Shown one piece after another: positions 1-8,575 of a stretch of 19,295 nt of DNA. A program made the position numbers and the translations under genes. The notes beneath the pieces were generated by a model. The model worked only from the letters and a program-made list of their open reading frames with translations. It ran no database searches and had not been told where the DNA came from. Position 1 is the stretch's first letter. Each line of letters starts with the position of its first letter. The stretch spans positions 1 through 19,295 of the forward strand of contig DOSQ01000091.1 in assembly GCA_003512125.1 (NCBI GenBank), in the 5' to 3' direction. Source of the stretch: Acidaminococcaceae bacterium (lineage in GTDB: Bacteria > Bacillota > Negativicutes > Acidaminococcales > Acidaminococcaceae).

Positions 1-894
1 CGGCGCAGGCCGGATGTATTGCTGACCATTGATTATCCCGGTTTCAACATGCGTCTGGCAAAACTGGCTAAGGAACGGGGAATTAAAGTGGTTTCTTTCA
101 TCGCGCCTTCTGCCTGGGCGTGGCGGCCCAGCCGGGCGGCCGGTGTAGTGAAGGTTGTAGATAAAATTGCATCCATTTTCCCGTTTGAGTATGATCTGTA
201 TAAATCTTATGGGGCTGATATTGAATTTGTCGGGCATCCTCTGGTAGATACGGTCAAACCAACTCTGCCGAAGGCAGAAGCAGAAGCGCTGACCGGCAAG
301 CGACAGGGCCATCCGCTGGTGCTGCTGATGCCCGGGAGCCGTGTTATGGAAATTCAGCGGTTGCTGCCAGATATGCTGGCGGCGGCGAAGATTCTGAAAC
401 AGAAACGCCCGGACATTGATTTTGCCATGCCCCGGGCTGTAACCATTGACCGGGATATGCTGGAAACGCCAATCCAGGAAGCCGGTCTGGAAATCAGGCT
501 GACCGAAGGACATAATTACGACGTGATGAGCTCAGCGGATTTTGCCATTGCTACCAGCGGGACGGTGACCCTGGAAGCGGCCCTGTGCGGTTTGGGCTGC
601 GAAATATTGTACAAATCTTCCCCTCTCAGCTTCTGGATTGCCAAGCGGGTGGTGGAAATTCCTCACATCGGTCTTCCCAATATTGTGGCGGGGCGGCTGA
701 TTGAGCCGGAACTGTTGCAGGATGACTGCACGCCGGAAAAGATTGCGTCTACAGCGATGGAGCTGTTGGAGCCGGAACGGTATGCCCAACTGCAGCGGGA
801 CCTGCAGGAAGTAAAGAAAAAGTTAGGGGAACCCGGAGCCGTAAAGCGGGTGGCCGAACTCGTGCTCCGCATGGCCAGGCAAAACCGGGAATAG
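1..894 (+). CDS. lpxB: Lipid-A-disaccharide synthase LpxB, 5' end truncated by window
   Basis: This enzyme joins UDP-2,3-diacylglucosamine to lipid X (2,3-diacylglucosamine-1-phosphate), giving the beta-1,6 disaccharide of lipid A at the cytoplasmic face of the inner membrane. The frame is open from base 1, so the gene starts upstream. The visible part is 297 residues of a protein usually near 380, so roughly 85 N-terminal residues are missing. Typical LpxB (glycosyltransferase family 19) signatures are readable: PDVLLTIDYPGFN at the left edge, then APSAWAWRPSRA, a GSRVMEI segment in the nucleotide-binding half, and TSGTVTLEAAL near the C-terminus. The TTG at 19 lies inside the conserved core and is not the true start. 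msbA begins 43 bp later on the same strand, consistent with a shared operon. The identification is secure; only the N-terminus cannot be judged. Confidence 0.96.
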   Translation, partial: RRRPDVLLTIDYPGFNMRLAKLAKERGIKVVSFIAPSAWAWRPSRAAGVVKVVDKIASIFPFEYDLYKSYGADIEFVGHPLVDTVKPTLPKAEAEALTGKRQGHPLVLLMPGSRVMEIQRLLPDMLAAAKILKQKRPDIDFAMPRAVTIDRDMLETPIQEAGLEIRLTEGHNYDVMSSADFAIATSGTVTLEAALCGLGCEILYKSSPLSFWIAKRVVEIPHIGLPNIVAGRLIEPELLQDDCTPEKIASTAMELLEPERYAQLQRDLQEVKKKLGEPGAVKRVAELVLRMARQNRE

Positions 895-937
895 GATTTT
901 CTAAAAATTGAAATTTTAAAATCTGCAAGGAGTTCAG

Positions 938-2674
938 ATGGACTTATATAAGCGCGTTTTAAGTTATATCAAACCATATCTTCACGTATTGGCAGTTGCC
1001 CTTGTCTGCACGATGCTGGCAGCAGGCGGGAATCTGTATCTGCCCTGGATTTTCCGGGATATGATCGATAAGGTGCTTAACGCAAAAGATTATTATATGC
1101 TGAACGTGATATCTGCCAGTATCGTGGTGATTTTTTTACTGCGAGGAATCTTTCTGTACGGGCAGAATTATCTCATGAGCTGGGTGGGACAGCACGTAAT
1201 TATTGATATCCGCGGTGAAGTGTTCCGCAAATTGCAGCGCCTGTCCATGTCTTTTTATGATAAAAATAAGACAGGTACCATCATGAGTTATGTGACTAAT
1301 GACGTGAATGCCCTGCAGGGCGCCATGGTTGATAATACCATTGAACTGGTTACGGAAAGTATCATTCTGATCGGCTCTGTCTGTGCCATGGTCTATCTGG
1401 ATTGGAAACTGACGCTGTTTACGGTTCTGACATTTCCGGTAGTCCTGTATTTTATGAACTTTTTCGGGAAAAAGATACGCCGTTCCGGCGGACAGATCCA
1501 GGAAGCTACGGCAGATATTACGTCTGTGCTGCAGGAATCCGTTTCTTCAGCCCGGGTAGTAAAGTCTTTTGTCAGGGAACAATATGAAATTGACCGTTTT
1601 GAAAAGGAGAATCAGGCGAACCTGAGAGCCAACCTGAAGAACTCGAGATACATGGCGACCCTGACGCCGACCATTGAGTTTGTGGCAGCCTTGGGCGTAA
1701 CCCTGATCCTGTGGTATGGAGGTAATAACGTAATTGAAGGAGAAACAACGGCCGGCTCCCTGGTTGCATTTCTTGCGTATGCTGTTAATATTTCCAATCC
1801 GATCAAACGGATTACCCGGGTGAGCGGCAATATCCAGCGGGCGCTGGCTGCGGCACAGCGTGTCTTTCATGTGCTTGATCTTCCGGAAGAAGTACAGAAT
1901 CTCCCGGATGCTGAAGCGCTTCCTGCCGTGAATGGGAGCGTCAGCTTTGAACATGTGACCTTTTCGTATAATAAGGGTGACGAAATCCTCCATAATCTTT
2001 CTTTTGTGGCCAAACCCGGGCAGGCGATTGGCCTGGTAGGTCCCTCCGGCGCCGGCAAGTCAACGGTTGCCAGTTTATTGCCACGCTTTTATGACTGTGA
2101 TTCTGGAACGATTCGGATTGATGGAACGGATATCAAACATGTGACGCTGGACTCCCTTCGGCAACAGGTGGGAATCGTGCCTCAGGAGACCATTCTTTTC
2201 AACGGATCTGTGTACGATAATATATTATACGGGCGGCTTGACGCCACAAAAGAAGAGGTTGAAGCGGCGGCAAAAGCGGCTAATGCCCATGACTTTATCA
2301 TGGAATTGCCGGAGGGTTACAATACCATGCTGGGCGACCGGGGCGTGAATATTTCCGGCGGTCAGCGGCAACGGATCGCGATTGCCAGAGCGATTTTAAA
2401 AGATCCGCGTATATTGATCCTGGATGAGGCTACGTCTGCTCTGGATACAGAGAGTGAACGGATCGTTCAGGAAGCTCTCAACCGTTTGATGGTAGGGCGT
2501 ACTTCCATCATTATTGCCCACCGTCTTTCTACAATAAAAAATGCTGACCGGATCCTGGTACTGGATAAAGGGAAGCTGGCAGAGGACGGCACGCATGACG
2601 AACTGATGCAAAAGAACGGTTTATATGCGCACCTGTACCAGATACAGTATCGGAACAACAAGGAAGAGAGCTGA
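938..2674 (+). CDS. msbA: Lipid A export ABC transporter MsbA
   Basis: MsbA is a homodimeric half-transporter that flips Kdo-lipid A from the inner to the outer leaflet of the cytoplasmic membrane. The 578-residue length matches the family (582 in E. coli). The first ~310 residues form six hydrophobic transmembrane segments. The nucleotide-binding domain follows, with Walker A GPSGAGKST at 368-376, signature motif ISGGQ at 472-476, Walker B ILILDE at 492-497 followed by the ATSALD D-loop, and the switch histidine at 528. The start has an AAGGAG ribosome-binding site at 927-932. The 43-bp gap after lpxB contains an AT-rich inverted repeat (GATTTT at 895-900, AAAATC at 918-923) without a terminator T-run. 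A general multidrug half-transporter cannot be told apart by motifs alone, but the position between lpxB and waaA-lpxK makes MsbA the clear choice. Confidence 0.94.
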   Translation: MDLYKRVLSYIKPYLHVLAVALVCTMLAAGGNLYLPWIFRDMIDKVLNAKDYYMLNVISASIVVIFLLRGIFLYGQNYLMSWVGQHVIIDIRGEVFRKLQRLSMSFYDKNKTGTIMSYVTNDVNALQGAMVDNTIELVTESIILIGSVCAMVYLDWKLTLFTVLTFPVVLYFMNFFGKKIRRSGGQIQEATADITSVLQESVSSARVVKSFVREQYEIDRFEKENQANLRANLKNSRYMATLTPTIEFVAALGVTLILWYGGNNVIEGETTAGSLVAFLAYAVNISNPIKRITRVSGNIQRALAAAQRVFHVLDLPEEVQNLPDAEALPAVNGSVSFEHVTFSYNKGDEILHNLSFVAKPGQAIGLVGPSGAGKSTVASLLPRFYDCDSGTIRIDGTDIKHVTLDSLRQQVGIVPQETILFNGSVYDNILYGRLDATKEEVEAAAKAANAHDFIMELPEGYNTMLGDRGVNISGGQRQRIAIARAILKDPRILILDEATSALDTESERIVQEALNRLMVGRTSIIIAHRLSTIKNADRILVLDKGKLAEDGTHDELMQKNGLYAHLYQIQYRNNKEES

Positions 2675-2683
2675 TCATAACCT

Positions 2684-5281
2684 ATGATGTATATTCTTTA
2701 TAATATTTTAGGCCTGCTGATTTTTTTCATCCTGATACTGCCGTTTTATATTTACCGTTTGATTACGGAAAAAGGGTTTAGCAGCCGGTTTCGGCAGAGT
2801 ATGGGACTGATTCGCCGGGAAGAGATTGCGAACGTGATCAATACTAACTGCGTCTGGATTCATGGCGCATCAGTAGGCGAAATTGTTGCGACCAGCCCGA
2901 TGGTAAAGGAACTCAAAAGAATCATGCCGGAGCGGAAAGTTCTGGTATCTGCTTTTACCGTGGCCGGTTACAATATGGCGAAGCAGATCATTCCGGAAGC
3001 AGATGCCTATATTTTTTTCCCGCTTGATCTGCCCTGGGTAGCGGAATCCATTGTACGCCGTGTGCATCCAGGCATTTTCCTTCCGGTAGAAACGGAACTG
3101 TGGCCCAACTTCCTGCGGGCAATCCGGGAGCGGAACATTCCTGTGATGATGGTCAATGGCCGGATTTCCGAAAGGTCTGTAAAGACGTATCAATATCTGT
3201 TCAGCATCTGGCGTGACATGCTGCGTACTGTAAGCCGTTTCTGCATGCAGTCCAGCATTGACGCCAATTACATTACCCATCTGGGCGCGGATCCCAAAAA
3301 GATCTTTGTCACCGGTAACACAAAATTCGATCAGACCTATGCTGAAGTAACGCCGGAGGATCTGGAAACCTATAAAATTGAACTGGGGTTGGGAGATGAC
3401 GCATTTCCGGTTATCGTGGCAGGTTCCACCCATGCACCGGAAGAAGACACCTTGCTGACTGCTTTTACTGAACTTCGAAAACAATATCCAAAAGCAAGGC
3501 TTATCATAGCTCCCCGTAAGACTGACCGGGTAGACGAAATCAGACGTCTGAGCAGCAAGTTTGGTTATGAGGCCGGATTGCGTTCCAAATTGAAGAACTA
3601 CAGCGGTCCCCGCCCTGAATATCCGGTGGTCCTCATCGATACAATAGGTGAACTGGGCCGTATTTACGCAGTAGGCGATATTGTATTTGTGGGCGGCAGT
3701 CTGATGAACAGGAGTTATGGCGGTCATAATGTGCTGGAACCGGCAGCCCATGCCAAACCTATCCTGGTGGGCCCGAGTATGGAAAATTTTAAGGATTCCT
3801 ACTCTTTGTTGACCAAAGCGGGTGCCTTACATACGGTACAGGATGCCCGTGACCTGATTAAAGAATTGCTGACAATTTCGGGAGACGATTCCCTGCGCAA
3901 AAAGATGGGGGACGCCTCCATGCAGGTCATCCGGGAAAACCGGGGCGCGGCCCTGAATACTATGCATTATCTGACAGATCTGTTGGAGAAAGCCGCGGTT
4001 CCCCGTGCTTATACGAAAGAATATCCTGTCAATACCCGTAACTTTAACGACGCGGGCGGCGGGGGTCTGAAACATGGCGCGGCTATCATCCAGTACATCT
4101 TCCATATAGCCCATGCCTCGGAACGTCCCTGGTATGCGTTTATCCTGCTGGGTCTTCTGCGGTGCCTGTCCTATATTTACGGTTTTGGTGCCCGGGTGAA
4201 CCTGTGGCTGTATGAAGCAGGTATCCTGTCAAGACGGAAGCTGGACTGCTGCGTTATCTCTATCGGCAATATTACCGTAGGCGGTACCGGTAAAACGCCT
4301 ACAGCCCAGCGGGTAGCCATGATGGTTAAAAACATGGGCTATCGTGTGGTAATCCTGAACCGCGGTTACCGTTCCCACTGGGATAAGCCTCTGGGCGTGG
4401 TATCCGACGGAAAGAAAATTTTCATGACCAGTTACGAGGCCGGCGACGAGGCCTACCTGATGGCCAAGATGATGCCCGGGATCCCGGTAGTCATCGGCAA
4501 GAACCGTGACGTGACCGGCAGTTACGCGGTGGATAAACTCCACGCCGAAGTCATCATCATGGACGACGGTTATCAGCACTGGCAGCTGAACCGGGATTTG
4601 GACATCGTGCTGGTGGATACCCTGAACCTGTTCGGCAACGGGAATCTGCTGCCCCGTGGTATTCTCCGTGAACCGCTGAGTCATCTGAACCGGGCGGATA
4701 TGTTTCTGTTTACCAAGTCCGATCAGAGTTCCCAGCTGACCAGAAGCATTCTGACCGAGAATATCCGGCAGTACAATACGAAAGCTCCCATTGTGGAAAG
4801 TATCCATCACCCAAAAGAGTTTGTAGAGATTGCGGACTGGTACAAGGGCATTCAGCAGAACCCACTGCCCCTGAAAGAATTAGAAGGTAAGAAGGTCATG
4901 GTGTTCTCAGCCATTGGCAACCCTTCATCCTTTGAGCAGAATGTTTCAGGCTGCGGTCTGGATATTGTGGAAGCGGTCCGATATCCTGATCATCATGATT
5001 ACGGCATGCTGGAAATGCAGTATATCGGCGAGCGGGCCAGTGAACTGAAAGCAGATGCTCTGATTACCACCGGGAAGGACGCGGTTAAGATTCCCACGGA
5101 ATTTATTTACTTCAACCGGGATATTCCCCTGTATGTCATGAACATGGATATTATGATTACCCGGAATGAAGAGACATTTGACAAAAAGCTGGAAGATACG
5201 GTGAAGGCCGTGCTGCAGAAAATGAAAGATAAAACGCAGGATTCTAAAAGTTCAGTACCAGTAAAGGAGATGCTTTCATGA
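2684..5281 (+). CDS. waaA-lpxK: Bifunctional Kdo transferase / tetraacyldisaccharide 4'-kinase (WaaA-LpxK fusion)
   Basis: Two lipid A enzymes sit in one uninterrupted 865-residue frame. Residues 1 to about 435 are WaaA (KdtA), which adds Kdo to lipid IVA. It has an N-terminal membrane anchor (about 3-22), GASVGE at 61-66 with the presumed catalytic Glu66, GSTHAPEE from 247, and the EPAAHAKP sugar-nucleotide motif from 352. Residues from about 470 to the end are LpxK, which phosphorylates the 4' position. It has a second membrane-associated segment (about 482-505), the P-loop GGTGKTP at 533-539, DDGYQH at 627-632, and a conserved YPDHHDYG stretch. The linker contains a run of four glycines (458-461). 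Each half is close to full stand-alone length (about 425 and 330 in E. coli). The stop overlaps the kdsB start (ATGA, 5278-5281). The start at 2684 has AGGAAGAG rather far upstream (2661-2668); ATG 2687 is an alternative. Confidence 0.94.
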   Translation: MMYILYNILGLLIFFILILPFYIYRLITEKGFSSRFRQSMGLIRREEIANVINTNCVWIHGASVGEIVATSPMVKELKRIMPERKVLVSAFTVAGYNMAKQIIPEADAYIFFPLDLPWVAESIVRRVHPGIFLPVETELWPNFLRAIRERNIPVMMVNGRISERSVKTYQYLFSIWRDMLRTVSRFCMQSSIDANYITHLGADPKKIFVTGNTKFDQTYAEVTPEDLETYKIELGLGDDAFPVIVAGSTHAPEEDTLLTAFTELRKQYPKARLIIAPRKTDRVDEIRRLSSKFGYEAGLRSKLKNYSGPRPEYPVVLIDTIGELGRIYAVGDIVFVGGSLMNRSYGGHNVLEPAAHAKPILVGPSMENFKDSYSLLTKAGALHTVQDARDLIKELLTISGDDSLRKKMGDASMQVIRENRGAALNTMHYLTDLLEKAAVPRAYTKEYPVNTRNFNDAGGGGLKHGAAIIQYIFHIAHASERPWYAFILLGLLRCLSYIYGFGARVNLWLYEAGILSRRKLDCCVISIGNITVGGTGKTPTAQRVAMMVKNMGYRVVILNRGYRSHWDKPLGVVSDGKKIFMTSYEAGDEAYLMAKMMPGIPVVIGKNRDVTGSYAVDKLHAEVIIMDDGYQHWQLNRDLDIVLVDTLNLFGNGNLLPRGILREPLSHLNRADMFLFTKSDQSSQLTRSILTENIRQYNTKAPIVESIHHPKEFVEIADWYKGIQQNPLPLKELEGKKVMVFSAIGNPSSFEQNVSGCGLDIVEAVRYPDHHDYGMLEMQYIGERASELKADALITTGKDAVKIPTEFIYFNRDIPLYVMNMDIMITRNEETFDKKLEDTVKAVLQKMKDKTQDSKSSVPVKEMLS

Positions 5282-6006
5282 GAGTGATTTGTGTGATTCC
5301 GGCCCGGTATGCATCCACCAGGCTGCCGGGAAAGCCACTGAAGCTGATTGCAGGGAAGCCCATGATCCAGCGTGTGTACGAGCAGGCGAAAAAGGCGGCG
5401 ATGCCGGCAGAAGTGATTGTGGCAACAGACGACAAACGAGTCTATGATACGGTGCTTGCTTTCGGCGGCAACGCCTGTATGACACGGGAGAACCATCCCA
5501 ACGGAACCAGCCGCCTGGCGGAAGTGGCGGAAAAATACCCTGATGCAGATGTTATCGTCAATGTACAGGGTGACGAGCCCATGATACCGCCGGAAATCAT
5601 TGATCGTCTGGCGGAAGCCTTTGTCGAAGAACCGGATTTGAAGATGGCTACCATGAAAACACGGATGGAAGAAACGGAATTTGGCGATCCTTCTGCGGTG
5701 AAGGTGGTTGCGGACAAAAACGGGTATGCCCTGTACTTTACCCGCAGTCTGATTCCGTATCCCCGCAATAAATCGGATTTGTTCAGGGTGTACAAACATG
5801 TAGGCATTTATGCATATACTCGTACATTCCTCATGCAGTACGCAGCCATGGATCCAACCCCGTTAGAACAGGTGGAAAGCCTGGAACAGCTGCGGGTTTT
5901 GGAAAATGGCTACAAGATCAAAGTACTGGAAAGCGATTTCCGGGGTATCGGGGTAGATACCCAGGAAGATCTGGATGCAGTGAACAAATTGCTGGCCGGG
6001 AAATAA
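5278..6006 (+). CDS. kdsB: CMP-Kdo synthetase (3-deoxy-manno-octulosonate cytidylyltransferase)
   Basis: KdsB activates Kdo with CTP to give CMP-Kdo, the donor used by the WaaA domain encoded just upstream. The 242-residue protein has the N-terminal nucleotide-binding motif IPARYASTRLPGKPL (Arg10, Arg15, Lys19), the metal-binding VNVQGDEP segment with Asp99, and HVGIYAYTRTFL in the C-terminal half. All are diagnostic of the CMP-Kdo synthetase family. Length agrees with E. coli KdsB (248). The ATG overlaps the waaA-lpxK stop by four bases, and a strong AAAGGAG lies upstream at about 5263-5269, inside the preceding gene, suggesting translational coupling. Confidence 0.96.
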   Translation: MRVICVIPARYASTRLPGKPLKLIAGKPMIQRVYEQAKKAAMPAEVIVATDDKRVYDTVLAFGGNACMTRENHPNGTSRLAEVAEKYPDADVIVNVQGDEPMIPPEIIDRLAEAFVEEPDLKMATMKTRMEETEFGDPSAVKVVADKNGYALYFTRSLIPYPRNKSDLFRVYKHVGIYAYTRTFLMQYAAMDPTPLEQVESLEQLRVLENGYKIKVLESDFRGIGVDTQEDLDAVNKLLAGK

Positions 6007-6061
6007 AGAAGTACTTACGGTGTTTTCTTGCGGAAATAATATTGATAATTGGAGGCAACTG

Positions 6062-6883
6062 ATGCATATTGTTAATGTTGGACCCTATAAAGTGGGACCG
6101 GGGCAGCCCCTGCTGCTCCTGGCAGGTCCCTGCGTGTTGGAAGGCTATGAGCACAGTCTGGCCATCGGACAGGAAGTAAAACGGATCTGTGAAAAGCTGG
6201 GTATGCCTTACGTATTCAAGGCATCCTATGATAAAGCCAACCGCTCTTCCTATGATTCCTTCCGGGGACCCGGACTGGAGGAAGGGTTAAAGCAACTGGC
6301 AGCGATTAAAAAGGAACTGGGTGTTCCAGTAGTCAGCGACATCCATGAAACATGTCAGGTGGAAAAAGCGGCGGACGTGCTGGATGTACTTCAGATTCCT
6401 GCGTTCCTCTGCCGACAGACAGACCTTGTGTACGCAGCCGGAAAAACCGGTAAATGTGTTAATGTAAAAAAAGGGCAGTTCCTGGCGCCCTGGGATATGA
6501 AAAATGTCATTTCCAAACTGGAAGCGTCCGGAAATCAAAACATTCTTCTGACAGAGCGCGGCTCCAGTTTCGGTTACAATACGCTGGTCACCGATATGCG
6601 GGGGCTGGCTATCATGCGGGAACTGGGTTATCCGGTGGTGATGGACGCAACCCACAGTGTACAGATTCCCGGCGGCAAAGGTACCAGCAGCGGAGGACAG
6701 AGCAAGTACGTGCCCCATATGGCGCGGGCAGCAGCGGCAGTAGGTGTGGACGCTTTATTCCTGGAAGTCCATGATGACCCGTCCAAAGCGCTGAGCGACG
6801 GACCAAACATGGTGCGGCTGGATCAATTGGAAGCATTATTGACCGATGTGCTGGCCATTGACAGGATTGCACGCAAAGCGTAA
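6062..6883 (+). CDS. kdsA: Kdo-8-phosphate synthase, metal-dependent type
   Basis: KdsA condenses phosphoenolpyruvate with arabinose-5-phosphate to Kdo-8-phosphate. I chose ATG 6062 (273 residues) because GGAGG at 6051-6055 precedes it and the protein then begins like family members; a GTG at 6020 would add 14 unrelated residues. Readable motifs are LAGPCVLEG at 20-28, KASYDKANRSS, DIHE, DATHSVQ and FLEVHDDPS. Cys24, His198, Glu235 and Asp246 fall at a constant offset of +13 from the metal ligands I recall for Aquifex aeolicus KdsA (Cys11, His185, Glu222, Asp233). The enzyme is therefore predicted to need a divalent metal, unlike the E. coli form with Asn at the first site. It belongs to the Kdo cluster, between kdsB and kdsD. 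Confidence 0.95.
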   Translation: MHIVNVGPYKVGPGQPLLLLAGPCVLEGYEHSLAIGQEVKRICEKLGMPYVFKASYDKANRSSYDSFRGPGLEEGLKQLAAIKKELGVPVVSDIHETCQVEKAADVLDVLQIPAFLCRQTDLVYAAGKTGKCVNVKKGQFLAPWDMKNVISKLEASGNQNILLTERGSSFGYNTLVTDMRGLAIMRELGYPVVMDATHSVQIPGGKGTSSGGQSKYVPHMARAAAAVGVDALFLEVHDDPSKALSDGPNMVRLDQLEALLTDVLAIDRIARKA

Positions 6884-6898
6884 AACGTACAGATAGTG

Positions 6899-6925
6899 CC
6901 GGGGAAAATGTGTCAGTATTCCCGG
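6899..6925. repeat. Hairpin in the kdsA-kdsD spacer
   Basis: CCGGGGAA at 6899-6906 can pair with TTCCCGG at 6919-6925, seven pairs with one bulged G and a loop of about 12 bases. No T-run follows, so it is not a normal intrinsic terminator. It lies in the 102-bp gap between kdsA and kdsD, the widest gap within the LPS cluster. It could stabilise or process the mRNA; nothing in the sequence decides this. Confidence 0.4.
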
Positions 6926-6985
6926 AAAACATGCAAATGAATTAAGCAGCGATTCTCTAAACCAGATGAAAGGATACGATAGACC

Positions 6986-7960
6986 ATGAACGAAATGGAG
7001 ACCGATGCCCAAAAGGTTTTGCAGATGGAAGCAGAAGCCATTTTGGACCTGATTCCCCGTATAGACAATCATTTTGACGCAGCGGTGGAAATGATTCTGG
7101 CCTGTCAGGGACGTGTAGCCATGACAGGTATGGGTAAGTCTGGCATCATTGCCCATAAAATTTCCGCCACGCTGGCCAGTACGGGTACTCCGTCTTTCTA
7201 TCTGCATCCTGCGGAAGGGATCCACGGAGATCTTGGCATGGTGACTTCAGACGATGTGGTAATTGCCATGTCTAACAGTGGGGAGACCGGGGAAGTGTTG
7301 AATATTTTACCATCCCTGCGACGAATCGGGGCCAAACTGATTGCCATGGTAGGGAATTCTGATTCTACCCTGGCAAAAAACGCTGATGTGGTATTGAATG
7401 TAGGCGTAAAGAAGGAGGCCTGTCCTCTGGGGCTGGCTCCAACCTCCAGTACTACAGCGGCACTGGCCTTTGGCGATGCGCTGGCTATGGCTCTCATGGG
7501 GAAACATCATTTTACTTCTAAGCAGTTTGCTGTATTTCATCCCGGTGGCAGCCTGGGTCGGAAACTGTTGCTGACAGTAGGGGATATTATGCACAGCGGC
7601 AGTGAAAACCCGGTAGTAAAAGGAAGCGCTACTGTAACGGAGGCTTTGTTTATCATTACCGATAAAGGGTTGGGTGCTGTTTCTGTTGTAGATGAAAACG
7701 GGTTCATGATCGGTCTTCTGACGGACGGCGATATCCGCCGTGGTCTTTCCCAGGGGATGGATTTTCTTAAGCGGCCGGTCACGGAACTGATGACGAAGGA
7801 ACCGAAATATGTTACGCAGGAAAAATTAGCGGCACAGGCTTTGCATATCATGGAAAGCCACAAACCAAAGCCCATTACCGTCCTTCCGGTCATTGATGAA
7901 GAGCGGCACGTAATCGGACTGCTGCACATGACAGATTTGGTACGGCAGGGTGTAGTTTAG
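6986..7960 (+). CDS. kdsD: D-arabinose-5-phosphate isomerase (KdsD/KpsF/GutQ family)
   Basis: The enzyme interconverts ribulose-5-phosphate and arabinose-5-phosphate, the first committed step to Kdo. The 324-residue protein has an N-terminal SIS sugar-isomerase domain (about 30-190) and two CBS domains (about 200-255 and 265-320), the standard layout. Lys51, Glu103, Glu144 and His185 lie at a constant offset of -8 from the functional residues I recall for E. coli KdsD (Lys59, Glu111, Glu152, His193), so the active site looks intact. GMGKSG at 48-53 and SNSGETGE at 96-103 are clear SIS phosphate-binding signatures. A modest ribosome-binding site, AAAGGA at about 6969-6974, precedes ATG 6986; ATG 6995 is an alternative start. 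Its place between kdsA and kdsC supports the Kdo role over a sugar-alcohol (GutQ-like) role. Confidence 0.95.
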   Translation: MNEMETDAQKVLQMEAEAILDLIPRIDNHFDAAVEMILACQGRVAMTGMGKSGIIAHKISATLASTGTPSFYLHPAEGIHGDLGMVTSDDVVIAMSNSGETGEVLNILPSLRRIGAKLIAMVGNSDSTLAKNADVVLNVGVKKEACPLGLAPTSSTTAALAFGDALAMALMGKHHFTSKQFAVFHPGGSLGRKLLLTVGDIMHSGSENPVVKGSATVTEALFIITDKGLGAVSVVDENGFMIGLLTDGDIRRGLSQGMDFLKRPVTELMTKEPKYVTQEKLAAQALHIMESHKPKPITVLPVIDEERHVIGLLHMTDLVRQGVV

Positions 7961-8005
7961 TCGACGTCCAAAAAGTTTTAACATATTGTTTTTCGGAGTT
8001 TGTAA

Positions 8006-8575
8006 ATGGCATCACAAAATCTTTCACAGAAAGCATTGCGGCAAAAAGCGGAAAAGATAAAACTCGTTGCTCTGGATATGGACGGTACTCTCACGGACGG
8101 AAGTATCAATATCAGTGGAGAAGGCGAGCTGTTTAAACGGTTTAACGCCAAAGATGGTCTGGGGATTACTGCTGCCAGACGGCACGGGTTGCGCATTTCC
8201 GTTATTACCGGCCGAAAGGGGCCTATTATTGAACGGCGCACGGAAGAGCTGGGCATAGCGGAAGATGCCATGAGCGGGATTTCCGCGAAGAAGCAGGCGT
8301 TGCTGTTGCTGGCAGAAAAATATAATTTATCTCTGGAAGAGATTGCCTTCATGGGCGACGATCTTAATGATCTCCCGGCCCTTTTGGCAGCGGGACTGTC
8401 GGCTGCACCGGCAGATGCAGCAGATGATGTGAGGCAGAGAGTGGAATTCATTTCGCCCCATAAGGGAGGACAGGGCGCTGTGCGGGATCTGCTGGAGCTG
8501 ATCCTGAAATCCAGGGGCATCTGGGATGCCATTGTGAAAGAATTTATAGAAGAAGGAAAAGGGGAACGACAATAA
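8006..8575 (+). CDS. kdsC: Kdo-8-phosphate phosphatase, HAD superfamily
   Basis: KdsC removes phosphate from Kdo-8-phosphate, releasing Kdo for KdsB. The 189-residue protein is a cap-less HAD phosphatase. Motif I is LDMDGTLTDG with nucleophile Asp24 and general acid Asp26, motif II is the Thr in VITGR (Thr68), the motif III Lys is probably Lys95/96 in SAKKQ, and motif IV is GDDLND with Asp118 and Asp119. KDGLGI at 49-54 is typical of KdsC. GGAG at 7995-7998 serves ATG 8006. The stop and the next start share one base (TAATG, 8573-8577), so lpxL is probably translationally coupled. The hydrophilic N-terminal 17 residues are slightly longer than usual. Confidence 0.95.
   Translation: MASQNLSQKALRQKAEKIKLVALDMDGTLTDGSINISGEGELFKRFNAKDGLGITAARRHGLRISVITGRKGPIIERRTEELGIAEDAMSGISAKKQALLLLAEKYNLSLEEIAFMGDDLNDLPALLAAGLSAAPADAADDVRQRVEFISPHKGGQGAVRDLLELILKSRGIWDAIVKEFIEEGKGERQ

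Noticed and set aside
895..923. AT-rich inverted repeat between lpxB and msbA as a terminator or promoter
   Set aside because: Pairing is almost entirely A/T, there is no following T-run, and no matching -35/-10 pair was found; the genes appear co-transcribed.
2870..3751. 293-codon open frame on the minus strand inside waaA-lpxK
   Set aside because: It lies wholly antisense to the well-conserved WaaA domain, has no ribosome-binding site or recognisable motif, and its composition reflects the complementary strand of a high-quality gene.
5107..5799. 230-codon minus-strand frame across the lpxK/kdsB junction
   Set aside because: It is antisense to two conserved genes and shows no domain or start signal.
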